From NCBI GenBank assembly GCA_024699205.1, contig JAILQA010000462.1, positions 1 through 7,828 on the forward strand: a stretch of DNA of 7,828 nt, written 5' to 3'. The DNA is from Treponema sp. GTDB taxonomy: Bacteria > Spirochaetota > Spirochaetia > Treponematales > Treponemataceae. Shown here piece after piece: positions 1 through 7,229 of this stretch; position 1 is the first letter of the stretch; every line of letters begins with the position of its first letter. Made by a program: the position numbers and the translations under genes. The notes under the pieces are model-generated. The model did no database searches. It saw nothing but the letters and a program-made list of their open reading frames with translations, and was not told the origin of the DNA.

Positions 1-1514
1 TGGCGACAGGCAAAGTTTTATTGCAGAGTGCAGATTGTGCCCTGGATATGGGTGATGGAAGTGAACGCGGATTATATGTAAGTCAGGATTATATTTTGCA
101 GAAAATGCGAAAGATTCACCGCGGAATAAGTTTGATGTATACCTATTATCCTAATGATAAAGGTTGGCCTGGACGTGCCAGTGTAGTTCATAAACAGGAA
201 ACTCCTTCTGGTGCCTGGAATTATCCTTACGAAGATTATTTTCCTTATCGAGGTGGACGTGAAGGTCTGCGCAATGATGAACCTTTTAAGTTTATGAAAG
301 AAATCCGCCAGCGGGGAATGGATGTTGTTCTTACCTTGACTATGGATCCAGAACTTAAACGCGAAGATTTGATTTTAGTTGCAAAAGATTTGCGTCCTTA
401 CGGAAGAGTTTTGCTCAGAGTAAATCATGAATGTACGGGAACCTGGTTCTGCTTTAATAAAAGAGCCACTTATCAGAAGCTTGCTGATTTTTTTGTGCTT
501 GTCTGTGATGTTATGCACGAATATGCTCCAAATGTAAAAATGATTTTGTGTGCCGGAATGTATCAGAAAGAAAGCGGAAAGCTCGAAATGGAAGATATTT
601 TCTTAGAAGCTCATAAAGCCGCTGATATCTGGTCTGGTGATCAGTATCTTTCTCTGCACTGGGGCTGGCCGGTTGATGTTGCCACAAAAGAAACTGCAAA
701 TTATGCCTGCTATGATGTTGATGATGTTTATGACAAGGCAAAGGCAACTTATCTTCGCTTAAAGGAAATTACGGGGCAGGATAAGCCAATGGTTATGAGT
801 GAATTAAATGGTGATGGTGATGTTACCGGTGCTTACGAGCAGGCAAATATGATGCGTCATTTTATGGAACGCCTTGAAACGGATAAAGATAAATGGCTCA
901 GTGCTTTTACTTTGTATCAGTTCCGTGATGATGGCCGACTTGGACTTGAAATTACTGACCCTAACAACAGCGATGTTGGAATTGAACAGCCCTTACTTGG
1001 CGTTTACAAAAAGCAGCTGCACAAGCCTTTCTTCAGCCAGAAGATTGTGAGTGTTTCGGAAGGTGAAACTGCAAAAGCGGGCGCTGGTACATCGAGCAGT
1101 GTAAAGTTTCCTGTAAAAATGCGCTGGACTAATTCTGAAGATGCCGAAGGCCTGGAAATGGATTTTGATGTTGAAAAAGATCCATGCTATGCAGAGCTTT
1201 ATTTTGATTCTCCTGAACTGCTTGCGGCAAATCTTATGTTTGAGCTTAACGGCTGGTGGTTCTATAAGGCACCTGGAACAAAATGTATAGATTTGATGAG
1301 CTACTTCTTTGAGAATAAGATTACTGCTCCTCAGAAAATGAAGCTCCGTATTTTTGCTCCACCTGCTGACGGCTTGAATCATCCTTTTGACGGTTCAGAC
1401 CCATTTACAGCAGGCGACGGCGACTGGATGAATAATTACTATGCAGAATTAGCTGAAATGCCTAAACTGAGAATTGAATATGAGCCAGTCGCTCTGGCAA
1501 AACATTACGACTAA
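1..1514 (+). CDS. Clan GH-A glycoside hydrolase, GH26-like (5' end outside the window)
   Basis: Probable retaining beta-glycosidase, perhaps a beta-mannanase or a related hemicellulase. Residues are numbered from the TTG at 21. The stretch 130-146 (VLLRVNHECTGTWFCFN) matches the GH26 pattern R-P-x-H-E-x-x-G-x-W-F, so Glu137 is the likely acid/base. KPMVMSELNGDG at 255-266 looks like the beta-7 strand with Glu261 as nucleophile. The W-rich SLHWGWP lies at 211-217. After about residue 345 a low-complexity linker (GAGTSSS) leads to a beta-rich, aromatic C-terminal region (about 365-495) that may be a carbohydrate-binding module. The frame stays open to the left edge, reading ATGKVL before the TTG, and nothing convincing marks the TTG as a start. 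I therefore treat the gene as 5'-truncated, and no statement about a signal peptide is possible. It ends at TAA 1512-1514, just before a hairpin terminator. The clan is fairly sure; the exact family is less so. Confidence 0.7.
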   Translation, partial: ATGKVLLQSADCALDMGDGSERGLYVSQDYILQKMRKIHRGISLMYTYYPNDKGWPGRASVVHKQETPSGAWNYPYEDYFPYRGGREGLRNDEPFKFMKEIRQRGMDVVLTLTMDPELKREDLILVAKDLRPYGRVLLRVNHECTGTWFCFNKRATYQKLADFFVLVCDVMHEYAPNVKMILCAGMYQKESGKLEMEDIFLEAHKAADIWSGDQYLSLHWGWPVDVATKETANYACYDVDDVYDKAKATYLRLKEITGQDKPMVMSELNGDGDVTGAYEQANMMRHFMERLETDKDKWLSAFTLYQFRDDGRLGLEITDPNNSDVGIEQPLLGVYKKQLHKPFFSQKIVSVSEGETAKAGAGTSSSVKFPVKMRWTNSEDAEGLEMDFDVEKDPCYAELYFDSPELLAANLMFELNGWWFYKAPGTKCIDLMSYFFENKITAPQKMKLRIFAPPADGLNHPFDGSDPFTAGDGDWMNNYYAELAEMPKLRIEYEPVALAKHYD

Positions 1515-1532
1515 TTGTTATGTGACAAAAGC

Positions 1533-1567
1533 AAACTGGTAGGCAGTCTTCTGTTTACCAGTTTTTT
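1533..1567 (+). terminator. Intrinsic terminator between convergent genes, probably bidirectional
   Basis: AAACTGGTA (1533-1541) pairs perfectly with TACCAGTTT (1556-1564). The inner bases 1542-1555 extend the stem through two G-U pairs and CAG/CTG to a TCTT loop, giving about 14 pairs in the plus-strand RNA. Six T's follow at 1562-1567. In the minus-strand RNA the outer nine pairs remain and are followed by the U-rich TTTGCTTTT, so it can also stop the esterase transcript. The right arm contains the last codons and the stop of the minus-strand esterase. Confidence 0.85.
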
Positions 1568-2658
1568 AATGCCTGGGCAAGAAGTTCTGCGGCTTTTTTA
1601 TGGGTCACAGCACTTGGATGCCAGTCTGCTGCAATTCCGTCTGCTTCATTTTGGACTGGAAATTTAACTGTCTTTACTTTTACTGCCGGGAAATCCTTAG
1701 CAAATAAAGTTACTGCTTCTTCTACAGATGAACACAATTCCTGGCCCATAACTCCCAGACAACAGCAGATTTTTGCTTTTGGTGAGCGGCGATGAACTGC
1801 TTCTATAAGCTGGCGTAATCCGCTTACGTAAGAAAGTCTTCTGTCTTCGATTGAGCGAACCCAGCTTGCATCATTAGTTCCAAGATGAATTACAACAATA
1901 TCAGGACTGAACTTAGCTTCATCCCAAACCTCAGGTTCAATTCCCAAACGAAGGCTTAAGGATTTGTCTGTGTATGGCCATAAAGCCGGCATTAGCCAAT
2001 GTGTATCCGGCAGATTGACGGTGGCTGGATCTACGTAATTTGAAATTATTCCGATTCCGCTCCAGGAACAGCAGTGGAAATCAGCCTTGAGAAGTTTTGC
2101 AGTCTGGAAAGCATAGGATAAGTCGGCGCGTTCCTGTTTTGTTGTGAAAGTGTCTTTTTCCCAGACGCCCTCAACGCCGTAGCCGCAGGTAATGCTGTCG
2201 CCGATAAACTCTATTTTTGTATTATTGCTTTCTTTTGTACAAGAATGCAGTTCACCTTCAATCTCAAGAGATTTTAATCCGGCATAACCAAAGGCAGCTT
2301 CACTTATCTTTATTACTTTTATTACAACTGTTTTAGGCTGACTGCTTTCAAATAAAATTGTTTTATTCAAAGTATCGGTCAGGAATACTTTTACAGGTTC
2401 TGCTTCTGGAAAATGCTCCCAGTAGGATGAGCCCTTATATTCTTCAGGAGAACTGATTTCCTTTGTAAAAACTCCGATTACACCTTTTGTGTTGTCATCC
2501 CAGCTTTGAGGGTCGCTGACAAAATCAGCAAGAACTTTTGTACCTGTAAAACAGAACTCAAATCCGCTGGCTGAGTAATCAAAATAGCGGATTTTATCGT
2601 TATCTAAAGTGCGGCCGTACCATTTAAGCGAATTAAAAGATTCAAAAGGGATAATCAT
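1555..2658 (-). CDS. CE2-type SGNH carbohydrate esterase, no signal peptide
   Basis: Predicted O-acetyl esterase acting on acetylated sugars such as acetylated xylo-, manno- or glucomanno-oligosaccharides. The N-terminal part (about 1-135) is beta-rich and corresponds to the jelly-roll domain of CE2 enzymes. The SGNH hydrolase domain follows: IEFIGDSITCGYG (149-161) with nucleophile Ser155, the block II glycine in SWSGIG (198-203), GTND (260-263) with Asn262, and DWHPS (345-349) with Asp345 and His347. All key catalytic blocks are present, and 367 residues is normal for the family. The protein starts MIIPFESFNS with no hydrophobic leader, so it should stay in the cytoplasm, whereas well-known CE2 enzymes are exported. 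The start is fixed by GGAGG at 2665-2669, six bases before the ATG. It follows argA after 89 bases, probably as the second gene of that unit. A CCC run lies at residues 298-300. Exact substrate unknown. Confidence 0.85.
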   Translation of the reverse strand: MIIPFESFNSLKWYGRTLDNDKIRYFDYSASGFEFCFTGTKVLADFVSDPQSWDDNTKGVIGVFTKEISSPEEYKGSSYWEHFPEAEPVKVFLTDTLNKTILFESSQPKTVVIKVIKISEAAFGYAGLKSLEIEGELHSCTKESNNTKIEFIGDSITCGYGVEGVWEKDTFTTKQERADLSYAFQTAKLLKADFHCCSWSGIGIISNYVDPATVNLPDTHWLMPALWPYTDKSLSLRLGIEPEVWDEAKFSPDIVVIHLGTNDASWVRSIEDRRLSYVSGLRQLIEAVHRRSPKAKICCCLGVMGQELCSSVEEAVTLFAKDFPAVKVKTVKFPVQNEADGIAADWHPSAVTHKKAAELLAQALKNW

Positions 2659-2669
2659 TTATAACCTCC

Positions 2670-2700
2670 AAAAAAATGCGCAGTTTGTTTGTCTAACTGC
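2670..2700 (-). terminator. Weak hairpin plus T-tract between argA and the CE2 esterase (terminator or attenuator)
   Basis: Reading the minus strand, GCAGTT (2700-2695) and AACTGC (2685-2680) form a six-pair stem with a nine-base loop. GCA follows, then seven T's (2676-2670), which abut the GGAGG ribosome binding site of the esterase. The stem is short and the T-run is displaced by three bases, so termination would be partial at best. It could separate argA from the esterase, or tune read-through. I see no good promoter between this element and the esterase start. Confidence 0.3.
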
Positions 2701-2747
2701 AGAAGCAACTGGTAACAATAGAGTAAAAAGAATACATGTTCAGAAGT

Positions 2748-4055
2748 TTAAAGTCTATAGACTTTTGAGTTTCTTTTTTCTGACCATTTTTTGCGGCGCT
2801 CTTCCGGAATGGAATCAATGGTGGATTCTTTGAAGCCGAGTTTTTCGAACCAGTCGGCGGCCTGGGTGGTCATAATGAAAACTGATTTTGATCCCTGCGA
2901 TTTGGCCTTTGCAATCAGGGCTTTTATCAGTTTTGGGCCGATTCCCATGTGAGAAAAGGCTTCGTCCACGGCAACAGCGGCAATTTCGGATTGACCGTCT
3001 TTATACATAAAAAGCGATGAGCAGGCGTGGATTGCACTGTCAATTTCGTAGACAATATAATTGGTGAAGGTGTTTTTAAGTTCCTGCTCGGTGCGCGGAA
3101 GGAGCTTTCCCTTTTCTACAAAAGGGCGCATTATGGCGAGTACGGATGGAATATCATTCTGTTCCATCTGACGGATTTTTCCATAATTGCTTGTATAAAT
3201 CATTGTGCCTGAACCGAGGTTAGAGAATATTTCAGTCGGGAGAACACCGTCGATTTTTCCGTCAACAAGATGAACTCGGGTAACGCCCTTCTGGCAGGCA
3301 TTTTTTGCAAGATTAAGCAGATTAACAACTTCTTCAGAGCCTTTATTAAGCATTATAAAAGTATCAACCTGCTCTAAATCCATGGCAGCAATTTCGCCTG
3401 TTTCGTCTAAAGCTACGCCGTCTGGAACTTTGTAAGTGCTTGAATTGAGATTTACATCGTCCATAACAAAGAAAAGCTTGTCGGCTTTAAGTTCTATAGC
3501 AATCTGCTGGGCGAGTGTGACGGAAGAAATGTTGTAGGGGTGGCCCGCTGAGTTCCAGCCAATACAAGGGAAAATAGGAATAAAGCCTTCGTTTAAAACT
3601 GTTTTGAGAGAGCTTGTGTCCAGCTTATCGATTTCTCCTGCATTTCCATAATCAAAACCATCGATGATGCCCTTTCCGCGGGCTCGTACCCAGTTTCCGA
3701 TTATTGCAGTTATGTTGTTGGCCGCAAGACTTGTCATCACAGTGTTTGAAACGTCAAAGGCGGCCATCTTTATAAAAGGCATTGCTTCCGGTGGGCAGAT
3801 TCTGGAATTATCTTTATAGGTCCAGCTGATATTTGCAGAGGAAAGCACCTGGTCAATTCGTGAACGGGCGCCGGGGATAATCAAAACCTGAAGACCGGCC
3901 TGGTGCAAAAGAGCTATGTCGCGGATATGCGAAGAAAAGAGGGGAGATGCAATTGTTTTTTCGTCAAGATAAATTACGGTTAACGCATTCTTGAACTTTT
4001 GCAAATAGTGAATTACATCTCTGATACTTTCTGCCTTTTTTGTGGTGGATAACAT
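2748..4055 (-). CDS. argA: N-acetylglutamate synthase, ArgA type (amino-acid kinase fold plus GNAT domain)
   Basis: Acetylates glutamate with acetyl-CoA, the first step of arginine biosynthesis, in the cytoplasm. At 435 residues it matches bifunctional-fold ArgA proteins. The N-terminal amino-acid-kinase-like domain (about 10-285) has PGARSRID (61-68), GKGIIDGFDYGNAGEID (127-143), and the conserved SSVTLAQQIAIELKADKL stretch (177-194). The GNAT domain (about 293-435) runs from IRQMEQNDI through MRPFVEKGKLLPRT to the acetyl-CoA loop AFSHMGIGPKL (366-376), then IMTTQAADWFEKLGF and the family's SKVY tail. In the Q/R-x-x-G-x-G loop the first position is Ser368 rather than Arg or Gln, and the usual GE that follows is GP. 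The ATG has no Shine-Dalgarno and lies five bases after a -10 box, so the mRNA is probably leaderless. No other Met precedes residue 92, so the start is secure. In most ArgA proteins the kinase-like domain mediates arginine inhibition. No other arg gene is in the window. Confidence 0.9.
   Translation of the reverse strand: MLSTTKKAESIRDVIHYLQKFKNALTVIYLDEKTIASPLFSSHIRDIALLHQAGLQVLIIPGARSRIDQVLSSANISWTYKDNSRICPPEAMPFIKMAAFDVSNTVMTSLAANNITAIIGNWVRARGKGIIDGFDYGNAGEIDKLDTSSLKTVLNEGFIPIFPCIGWNSAGHPYNISSVTLAQQIAIELKADKLFFVMDDVNLNSSTYKVPDGVALDETGEIAAMDLEQVDTFIMLNKGSEEVVNLLNLAKNACQKGVTRVHLVDGKIDGVLPTEIFSNLGSGTMIYTSNYGKIRQMEQNDIPSVLAIMRPFVEKGKLLPRTEQELKNTFTNYIVYEIDSAIHACSSLFMYKDGQSEIAAVAVDEAFSHMGIGPKLIKALIAKAKSQGSKSVFIMTTQAADWFEKLGFKESTIDSIPEERRKKWSEKRNSKVYRL
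2750..2765. repeat. Perfect 16-bp palindrome at the 3' end of argA
   Basis: AAAGTCTATAGACTTT reads identically on both strands. It covers the last codons of argA and touches its TAA stop (2748-2750). As RNA it gives a six-pair stem with a four-base loop. Neither strand continues into a clean T-run, so I do not call it a terminator. It may stabilise the mRNA end, be a protein site, or be chance. Confidence 0.4.
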
Positions 4056-4060
4056 AACTT

Positions 4061-4089
4061 ATTTTACCAATAAAAATGGGCGGTGTAAA
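4061..4089 (-). promoter_or_regulatory. Promoter of argA, leaderless layout
   Basis: On the minus strand TTTACA (4089-4084, five of six to TTGACA) is followed by exactly 17 bases and an extended -10, TGG-TAAAAT (TAAAAT at 4066-4061). Only AAGTT separates the -10 from the ATG at 4055. The predicted transcription start, about seven bases below the -10, falls on or next to the A of the start codon. It begins downstream of the carboxylesterase stop and gives argA its own transcript. Confidence 0.65.
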
Positions 4090-4098
4090 TGCAGGGGG

Positions 4099-4118
4099 TG
4101 AAGACTGTTATATCTTCA
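4099..4118. promoter_or_regulatory. Inverted repeat upstream of the argA promoter, possible operator
   Basis: TGAAGA (4099-4104) and TCTTCA (4113-4118) form a perfect dyad with eight bases between, nine bases upstream of the argA -35. No T-run follows on the minus strand, so it is not a good terminator for the carboxylesterase. TGAA/TTCA half-sites recall ARG boxes, but the spacing is wider than the usual ArgR/AhrC consensus, so the regulator is unknown. Confidence 0.3.
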
Positions 4119-4136
4119 GCTATTCTATGCCAATCC

Positions 4137-5480
4137 CTATGTTCTAAAAACAATGATATCCTTGTCGTCTGTGAACTTTTTCCATTCCGGGAGGTCGCTG
4201 CCATCGCAGTCTTTGCCGTTTGGATTTCCGCATTTAATAAAGTTGCAGAGATAATTGCACATCTGGCGGGAAACATCATAATATTTTCCTGTGAAAGGAC
4301 GCCAGCATTTTGCAAGAGTTTCAAACCAGAACCACAAATCTACGGAATGGAATTTTCCAGGATTATCCCAGCCCGGAATGTCCACGTCAAACTGATAGCA
4401 GTAAGTTTCTTCTTTTGAAGCATTTTTGGCTGTGATGTTGCGGTACATGTCTATGGCAGTTTTTACAGCATTGATTTTTTGGCCGCCTTCTTTTGGAGCA
4501 AAGGTGAATTCATCAGTTGTATAGCCAATCATCATTGGAAGGGTTTTGACTTGATTTTTTTGCAGGGCAGAGAAGAATTCATCTTTTATAAAAAGGTCAT
4601 CTTTTACCGGCAGCCAGGTTTGAATTGATTTATCGTGACCGCCGTATTCATCCCATTTCTGCCTTAATTCAGCGGTGGTGAATTTCCTCATATCAGCAAG
4701 ATTTTTTGCTCCGCAGAAGTTGAAGAAATCTTCGCCAAGTTTTTCTGCTTCTTTTAAGGTGCGCGGAGTCATTATGTTGTTACCAGGCATATAGAACATT
4801 CCGCTGTTGCAAACTGCTCTTTTGTAAATTCCCTGAGTTCCAAAGAGAATCTGATTTAAAACGCTTCCACCGCCAGCAGACTGACCGCCAATTGTAATGT
4901 TGTCAGAATCGCCACCAAAAGCTTCAATATTATCTTTGACCCACTGCATAGCCATTCTCTGGTCTAAAAGTCCGTGATTTGCAGGGGCTGATGGATTTTC
5001 TTTTGTGATTTCGGGATGGCACATAAATCCAAACATGTTAAGTCGGTAGGCTACAGTGACAACAATAATTCCACGTCGGGCAATTCTCTCACCGTCAAAT
5101 TCCATTTCGGCAGTAAAGCCCGTCTGGAATCCGCCGCCATGAATCCAAACATAAACAGGAAGTTTTTCCTCGGCGGATTTAGCTGGAGTCCATACATTCA
5201 AATAAAGGCAATCTTCGCTCATTGGAATATCTTTGTCAACGGACCATTCGCGGCAATATAAATCATCCGGGTTATAATAAGGAGTTGGCTGAACTGCGAT
5301 TGGTGCAAAATTCCAGGCTTTTAAAGTTCCTTCCCATTTTTCTACGGGAAGGGGTGCATGAAAACGCAAGTCTCCAACCGGAGCTTTTGCAAATGGAATT
5401 CCTTTGAATGCTGTAATTCTTGGATCAGCAGCCGGGATTCCTTCAATTTTTCCAAGTTTTGTGTTTACAATTCTAAGCAT
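4137..5480 (-). CDS. Type-B carboxylesterase (alpha/beta hydrolase), no signal peptide
   Basis: Serine esterase of the carboxylesterase/cholinesterase-like family, likely cleaving acyl or feruloyl-type esters of small substrates. Motifs in order: AFKGIPFAKAPVGDLRF (24-40), SEDCLYLNVW (88-97), oxyanion-hole HGGGF (114-118), FGGDSDNITIGGQSAGG (188-204) with nucleophile Ser201, YTTDEF (320-325) with probable acid Glu324, and GKFHSVDL (375-382) with probable catalytic His378. The triad is complete. At 447 residues it is shorter than the usual 500-550. It starts MLRIVNTKLGKIEG, the normal N-terminus of the mature enzyme, with no leader peptide, so it should act in the cytoplasm. AAGGAG (5496-5491) lies 10 bases before the ATG, next to an A9 run. 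It is the last gene of the reductase-phosphatase-esterase unit. Substrate cannot be told from sequence; a role on plant cell-wall fragments is inferred from the neighbouring GH and CE2 genes. Confidence 0.88.
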   Translation of the reverse strand: MLRIVNTKLGKIEGIPAADPRITAFKGIPFAKAPVGDLRFHAPLPVEKWEGTLKAWNFAPIAVQPTPYYNPDDLYCREWSVDKDIPMSEDCLYLNVWTPAKSAEEKLPVYVWIHGGGFQTGFTAEMEFDGERIARRGIIVVTVAYRLNMFGFMCHPEITKENPSAPANHGLLDQRMAMQWVKDNIEAFGGDSDNITIGGQSAGGGSVLNQILFGTQGIYKRAVCNSGMFYMPGNNIMTPRTLKEAEKLGEDFFNFCGAKNLADMRKFTTAELRQKWDEYGGHDKSIQTWLPVKDDLFIKDEFFSALQKNQVKTLPMMIGYTTDEFTFAPKEGGQKINAVKTAIDMYRNITAKNASKEETYCYQFDVDIPGWDNPGKFHSVDLWFWFETLAKCWRPFTGKYYDVSRQMCNYLCNFIKCGNPNGKDCDGSDLPEWKKFTDDKDIIVFRT

Positions 5481-5508
5481 AATCTATTTTCTCCTTTTTT
5501 TTTAAATT

Positions 5509-6177
5509 TTATTGAATTAAGTGCCTTCCGTCGCTTAGGATTTCCAGGGCTGGTGATGCAAGACTTCCTGGATTTCTGTCAAAACGAAGGGTTGTGATTC
5601 CAGTAAAAGGAAAATGCAGCAAGGCACATAAATGAGGAAAAGGTATATTCAGCACGCGTGATAAAAATGCTGTTGATGAGCCACCGTGGCAGAAAAGAGC
5701 GTAGGTGTGTTTTTCATCATTCTTGCAGATATTGCGGTAGTAAAGACCTTCGCGTTTATATCCCAGAGATTCAAGCCATTTATCTGACTCTGCCATTATT
5801 TTTTTGACATCAATAGTTGCTGTATTTTCCTGAAAATCTGGAAAAGTTTCCCAGTTTGAATCCTGAAGATTGGAGCCTTCTTCCATCATCAGATTTGCTA
5901 TTTCCCAGGGATTATATTTATCATCGATATAAAGGGCATTTTCCAGACCGTAGCGGATTTCTTTCATAAAATCGACAATTTCGATTTGTTTTAAGCCAGA
6001 AGCTTCTGAAAATGCCTGTGCTGTCTGATAGGCCCGTCCCAAGGGAGATGAAAATATTTTTTCAATTCCTTCATTCATTAATCTTTTTGCTGCAATTTTT
6101 GCCTGCTTATGTCCAAGCTCAGTAAGACAATCCAAATCGTAATTTGGCTCGCCATGTCGTACAAAAATAAGTCTCAT
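5509..6177 (-). CDS. Histidine phosphatase superfamily protein (phosphoglycerate-mutase-like)
   Basis: Small cytoplasmic phosphatase of branch 1 of the histidine phosphatase superfamily. It begins MRLIFVRHGEPNYD, placing the phospho-accepting His8 in RHG (7-9). LTELGHKQA follows at 18-26, then FSSPLGRAYQTA (42-53) with the second phosphate-binding Arg48. Glu73 in FMKEIRYG is a candidate general acid, and FCHGGSS (162-168) supplies the second histidine, His164. At 222 residues the length is normal. AGGAG (6187-6183) sits five bases before the ATG. Only 17 bases separate it from the reductase stop and 28 from the esterase start, so it is the middle gene of a three-gene unit. The substrate (sugar phosphate, nucleotide or other) is not evident, and I would not call it a phosphoglycerate mutase. 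Confidence 0.88.
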   Translation of the reverse strand: MRLIFVRHGEPNYDLDCLTELGHKQAKIAAKRLMNEGIEKIFSSPLGRAYQTAQAFSEASGLKQIEIVDFMKEIRYGLENALYIDDKYNPWEIANLMMEEGSNLQDSNWETFPDFQENTATIDVKKIMAESDKWLESLGYKREGLYYRNICKNDEKHTYALFCHGGSSTAFLSRVLNIPFPHLCALLHFPFTGITTLRFDRNPGSLASPALEILSDGRHLIQ

Positions 6178-6194
6178 ATATACTCCTGATTTTT

Positions 6195-7223
6195 TTAAAC
6201 GGTGATTTTCCCGCTTAATATAGATTTATAATCTGCCAGATTTTTTTGCAAAAGCTGAGGAATGTTTAATTCGTAAGGACAACGTTTTAAGCAAGCCCCA
6301 CAGTTCATGCATTTTTCGATTTTAAGCATTTCTTCCTGCCAGTAGGGAGTCAACCAGTTTTGAGAAGGCGCCCGTCTAATCATCTGGCTCATTCTTGCAC
6401 ACTGATTGATTGTAATTCCCACTGTACACGGCGAACAGTAACCGCAGCCACGGCAGAAGTCCCCTAAAAGTTCATCGCGGTCTTTCTGGATGATTTCCTG
6501 GATTTGTGGTGTGAGTTCCGGCTCTTTTTGGAAGAAGGATAACCATTCTTCAAGCTCGCTCATTTTTTGGATTCCCCAGATTGGAAGCACCTGATACTGA
6601 CTCATAAAAGCCATACAGGCCTGAGAGTTTGTGAGAAGCCCGCCGGATAATCCCTTCATTGCGAGGAATCCGACATTATTTTTGCGGCAACTTTCTACAA
6701 GAGCAATGTCACGGTCGGTGGCAAGATAAGAAAAAGGAAATTGAAGAGTTTCGTAGAGTCCGCTTTGGGCAATTTCTTCTGCAATTCCGATTTTATGAGC
6801 AGTGATTCCAATATGGCGGATTTTTCCTTCTTTTTTTGCCTGTTCAAGGGTTTCATAAAGTCCTGTTCCATCTCCAGGCCGATAGCATTGTTTTACGCAG
6901 TGCAGCTGGTAAATATCAATGTAATCGGTTTTAAGATTATTAAGAGAAGTTTCAAGGTCTGATTTAAGTTTTTCTGGAGTTTCGGCCGTTGTTTTTGTTG
7001 CTATGAAAATCTTTTGGCGGATTGACGGATTCCCGAATGCTTTTCCAAGTTTTTCTTCGCTGTCGGAGTAGGCACGGGCGGTATCAAAAAAAATCATTCC
7101 GCCGTCGTAGGCTCTATGTAAGATATTTACGGCATTTTTCATATCAACACGCTGTATTGGAAGTGCCCCAAAGGCATTCTGCGGACTTGTGATTCCTGTT
7201 GATCCAAGGGTAATTTTTTTCAT
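6195..7223 (-). CDS. Aldo/keto reductase with C-terminal iron-sulfur (ferredoxin-like) domain
   Basis: NAD(P)H- or ferredoxin-linked oxidoreductase of the aldo/keto reductase family, in the subgroup carrying a C-terminal ferredoxin-like domain. The barrel (about 1-235) has the classical tetrad: Asp47 in FFDTARAYSDSEEKLG, Tyr52, Lys77 in IATKT, and His108 in YQLHCV. The C-terminal part has CRGCGYCSPC (Cys257, 260, 263, 266) and CMNCGACLKRCP (Cys305, 308, 311, 315), enough to bind two [4Fe-4S] clusters, which implies electron transfer in an anaerobic cytoplasm. At 342 residues it is slightly short for this subgroup. MKKITLGSTG is the standard AKR first strand, so the ATG is right, yet no Shine-Dalgarno precedes it; an extended -10 ends six bases upstream. 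It is the first gene of the unit with the phosphatase and the carboxylesterase. The physiological substrate is unknown. Confidence 0.9.
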   Translation of the reverse strand: MKKITLGSTGITSPQNAFGALPIQRVDMKNAVNILHRAYDGGMIFFDTARAYSDSEEKLGKAFGNPSIRQKIFIATKTTAETPEKLKSDLETSLNNLKTDYIDIYQLHCVKQCYRPGDGTGLYETLEQAKKEGKIRHIGITAHKIGIAEEIAQSGLYETLQFPFSYLATDRDIALVESCRKNNVGFLAMKGLSGGLLTNSQACMAFMSQYQVLPIWGIQKMSELEEWLSFFQKEPELTPQIQEIIQKDRDELLGDFCRGCGYCSPCTVGITINQCARMSQMIRRAPSQNWLTPYWQEEMLKIEKCMNCGACLKRCPYELNIPQLLQKNLADYKSILSGKITV

Positions 7224-7229
7224 GATTAT

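Noticed and set aside
21..23. TTG as start codon of the first gene
   Set aside because: The frame is open to the window edge, the upstream codons are ordinary, and no well-spaced ribosome binding site precedes it; the gene is more likely truncated by the window.
993..1382. 129-codon minus-strand open frame inside the hydrolase
   Set aside because: Antisense shadow of a well-supported gene, with no ribosome binding site or recognisable motif.
2750..2765. Palindrome as a terminator for argA
   Set aside because: Six-pair AT-rich stem without a following T-run on the minus strand; kept only as a repeat.
4064..4418. Open frames of 86 (-) and 109 (+) codons over the carboxylesterase 3' end
   Set aside because: They overlap a coding region with an intact family C-terminus and show no protein motifs.
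5495..5503. Nine-base homopolymer (T9 plus strand, A9 minus strand) upstream of the carboxylesterase as a phase-variation tract
   Set aside because: It lies upstream of the Shine-Dalgarno, so slippage would not change the spacing to the ATG or the frame; more likely part of an A-rich translation-initiation region.
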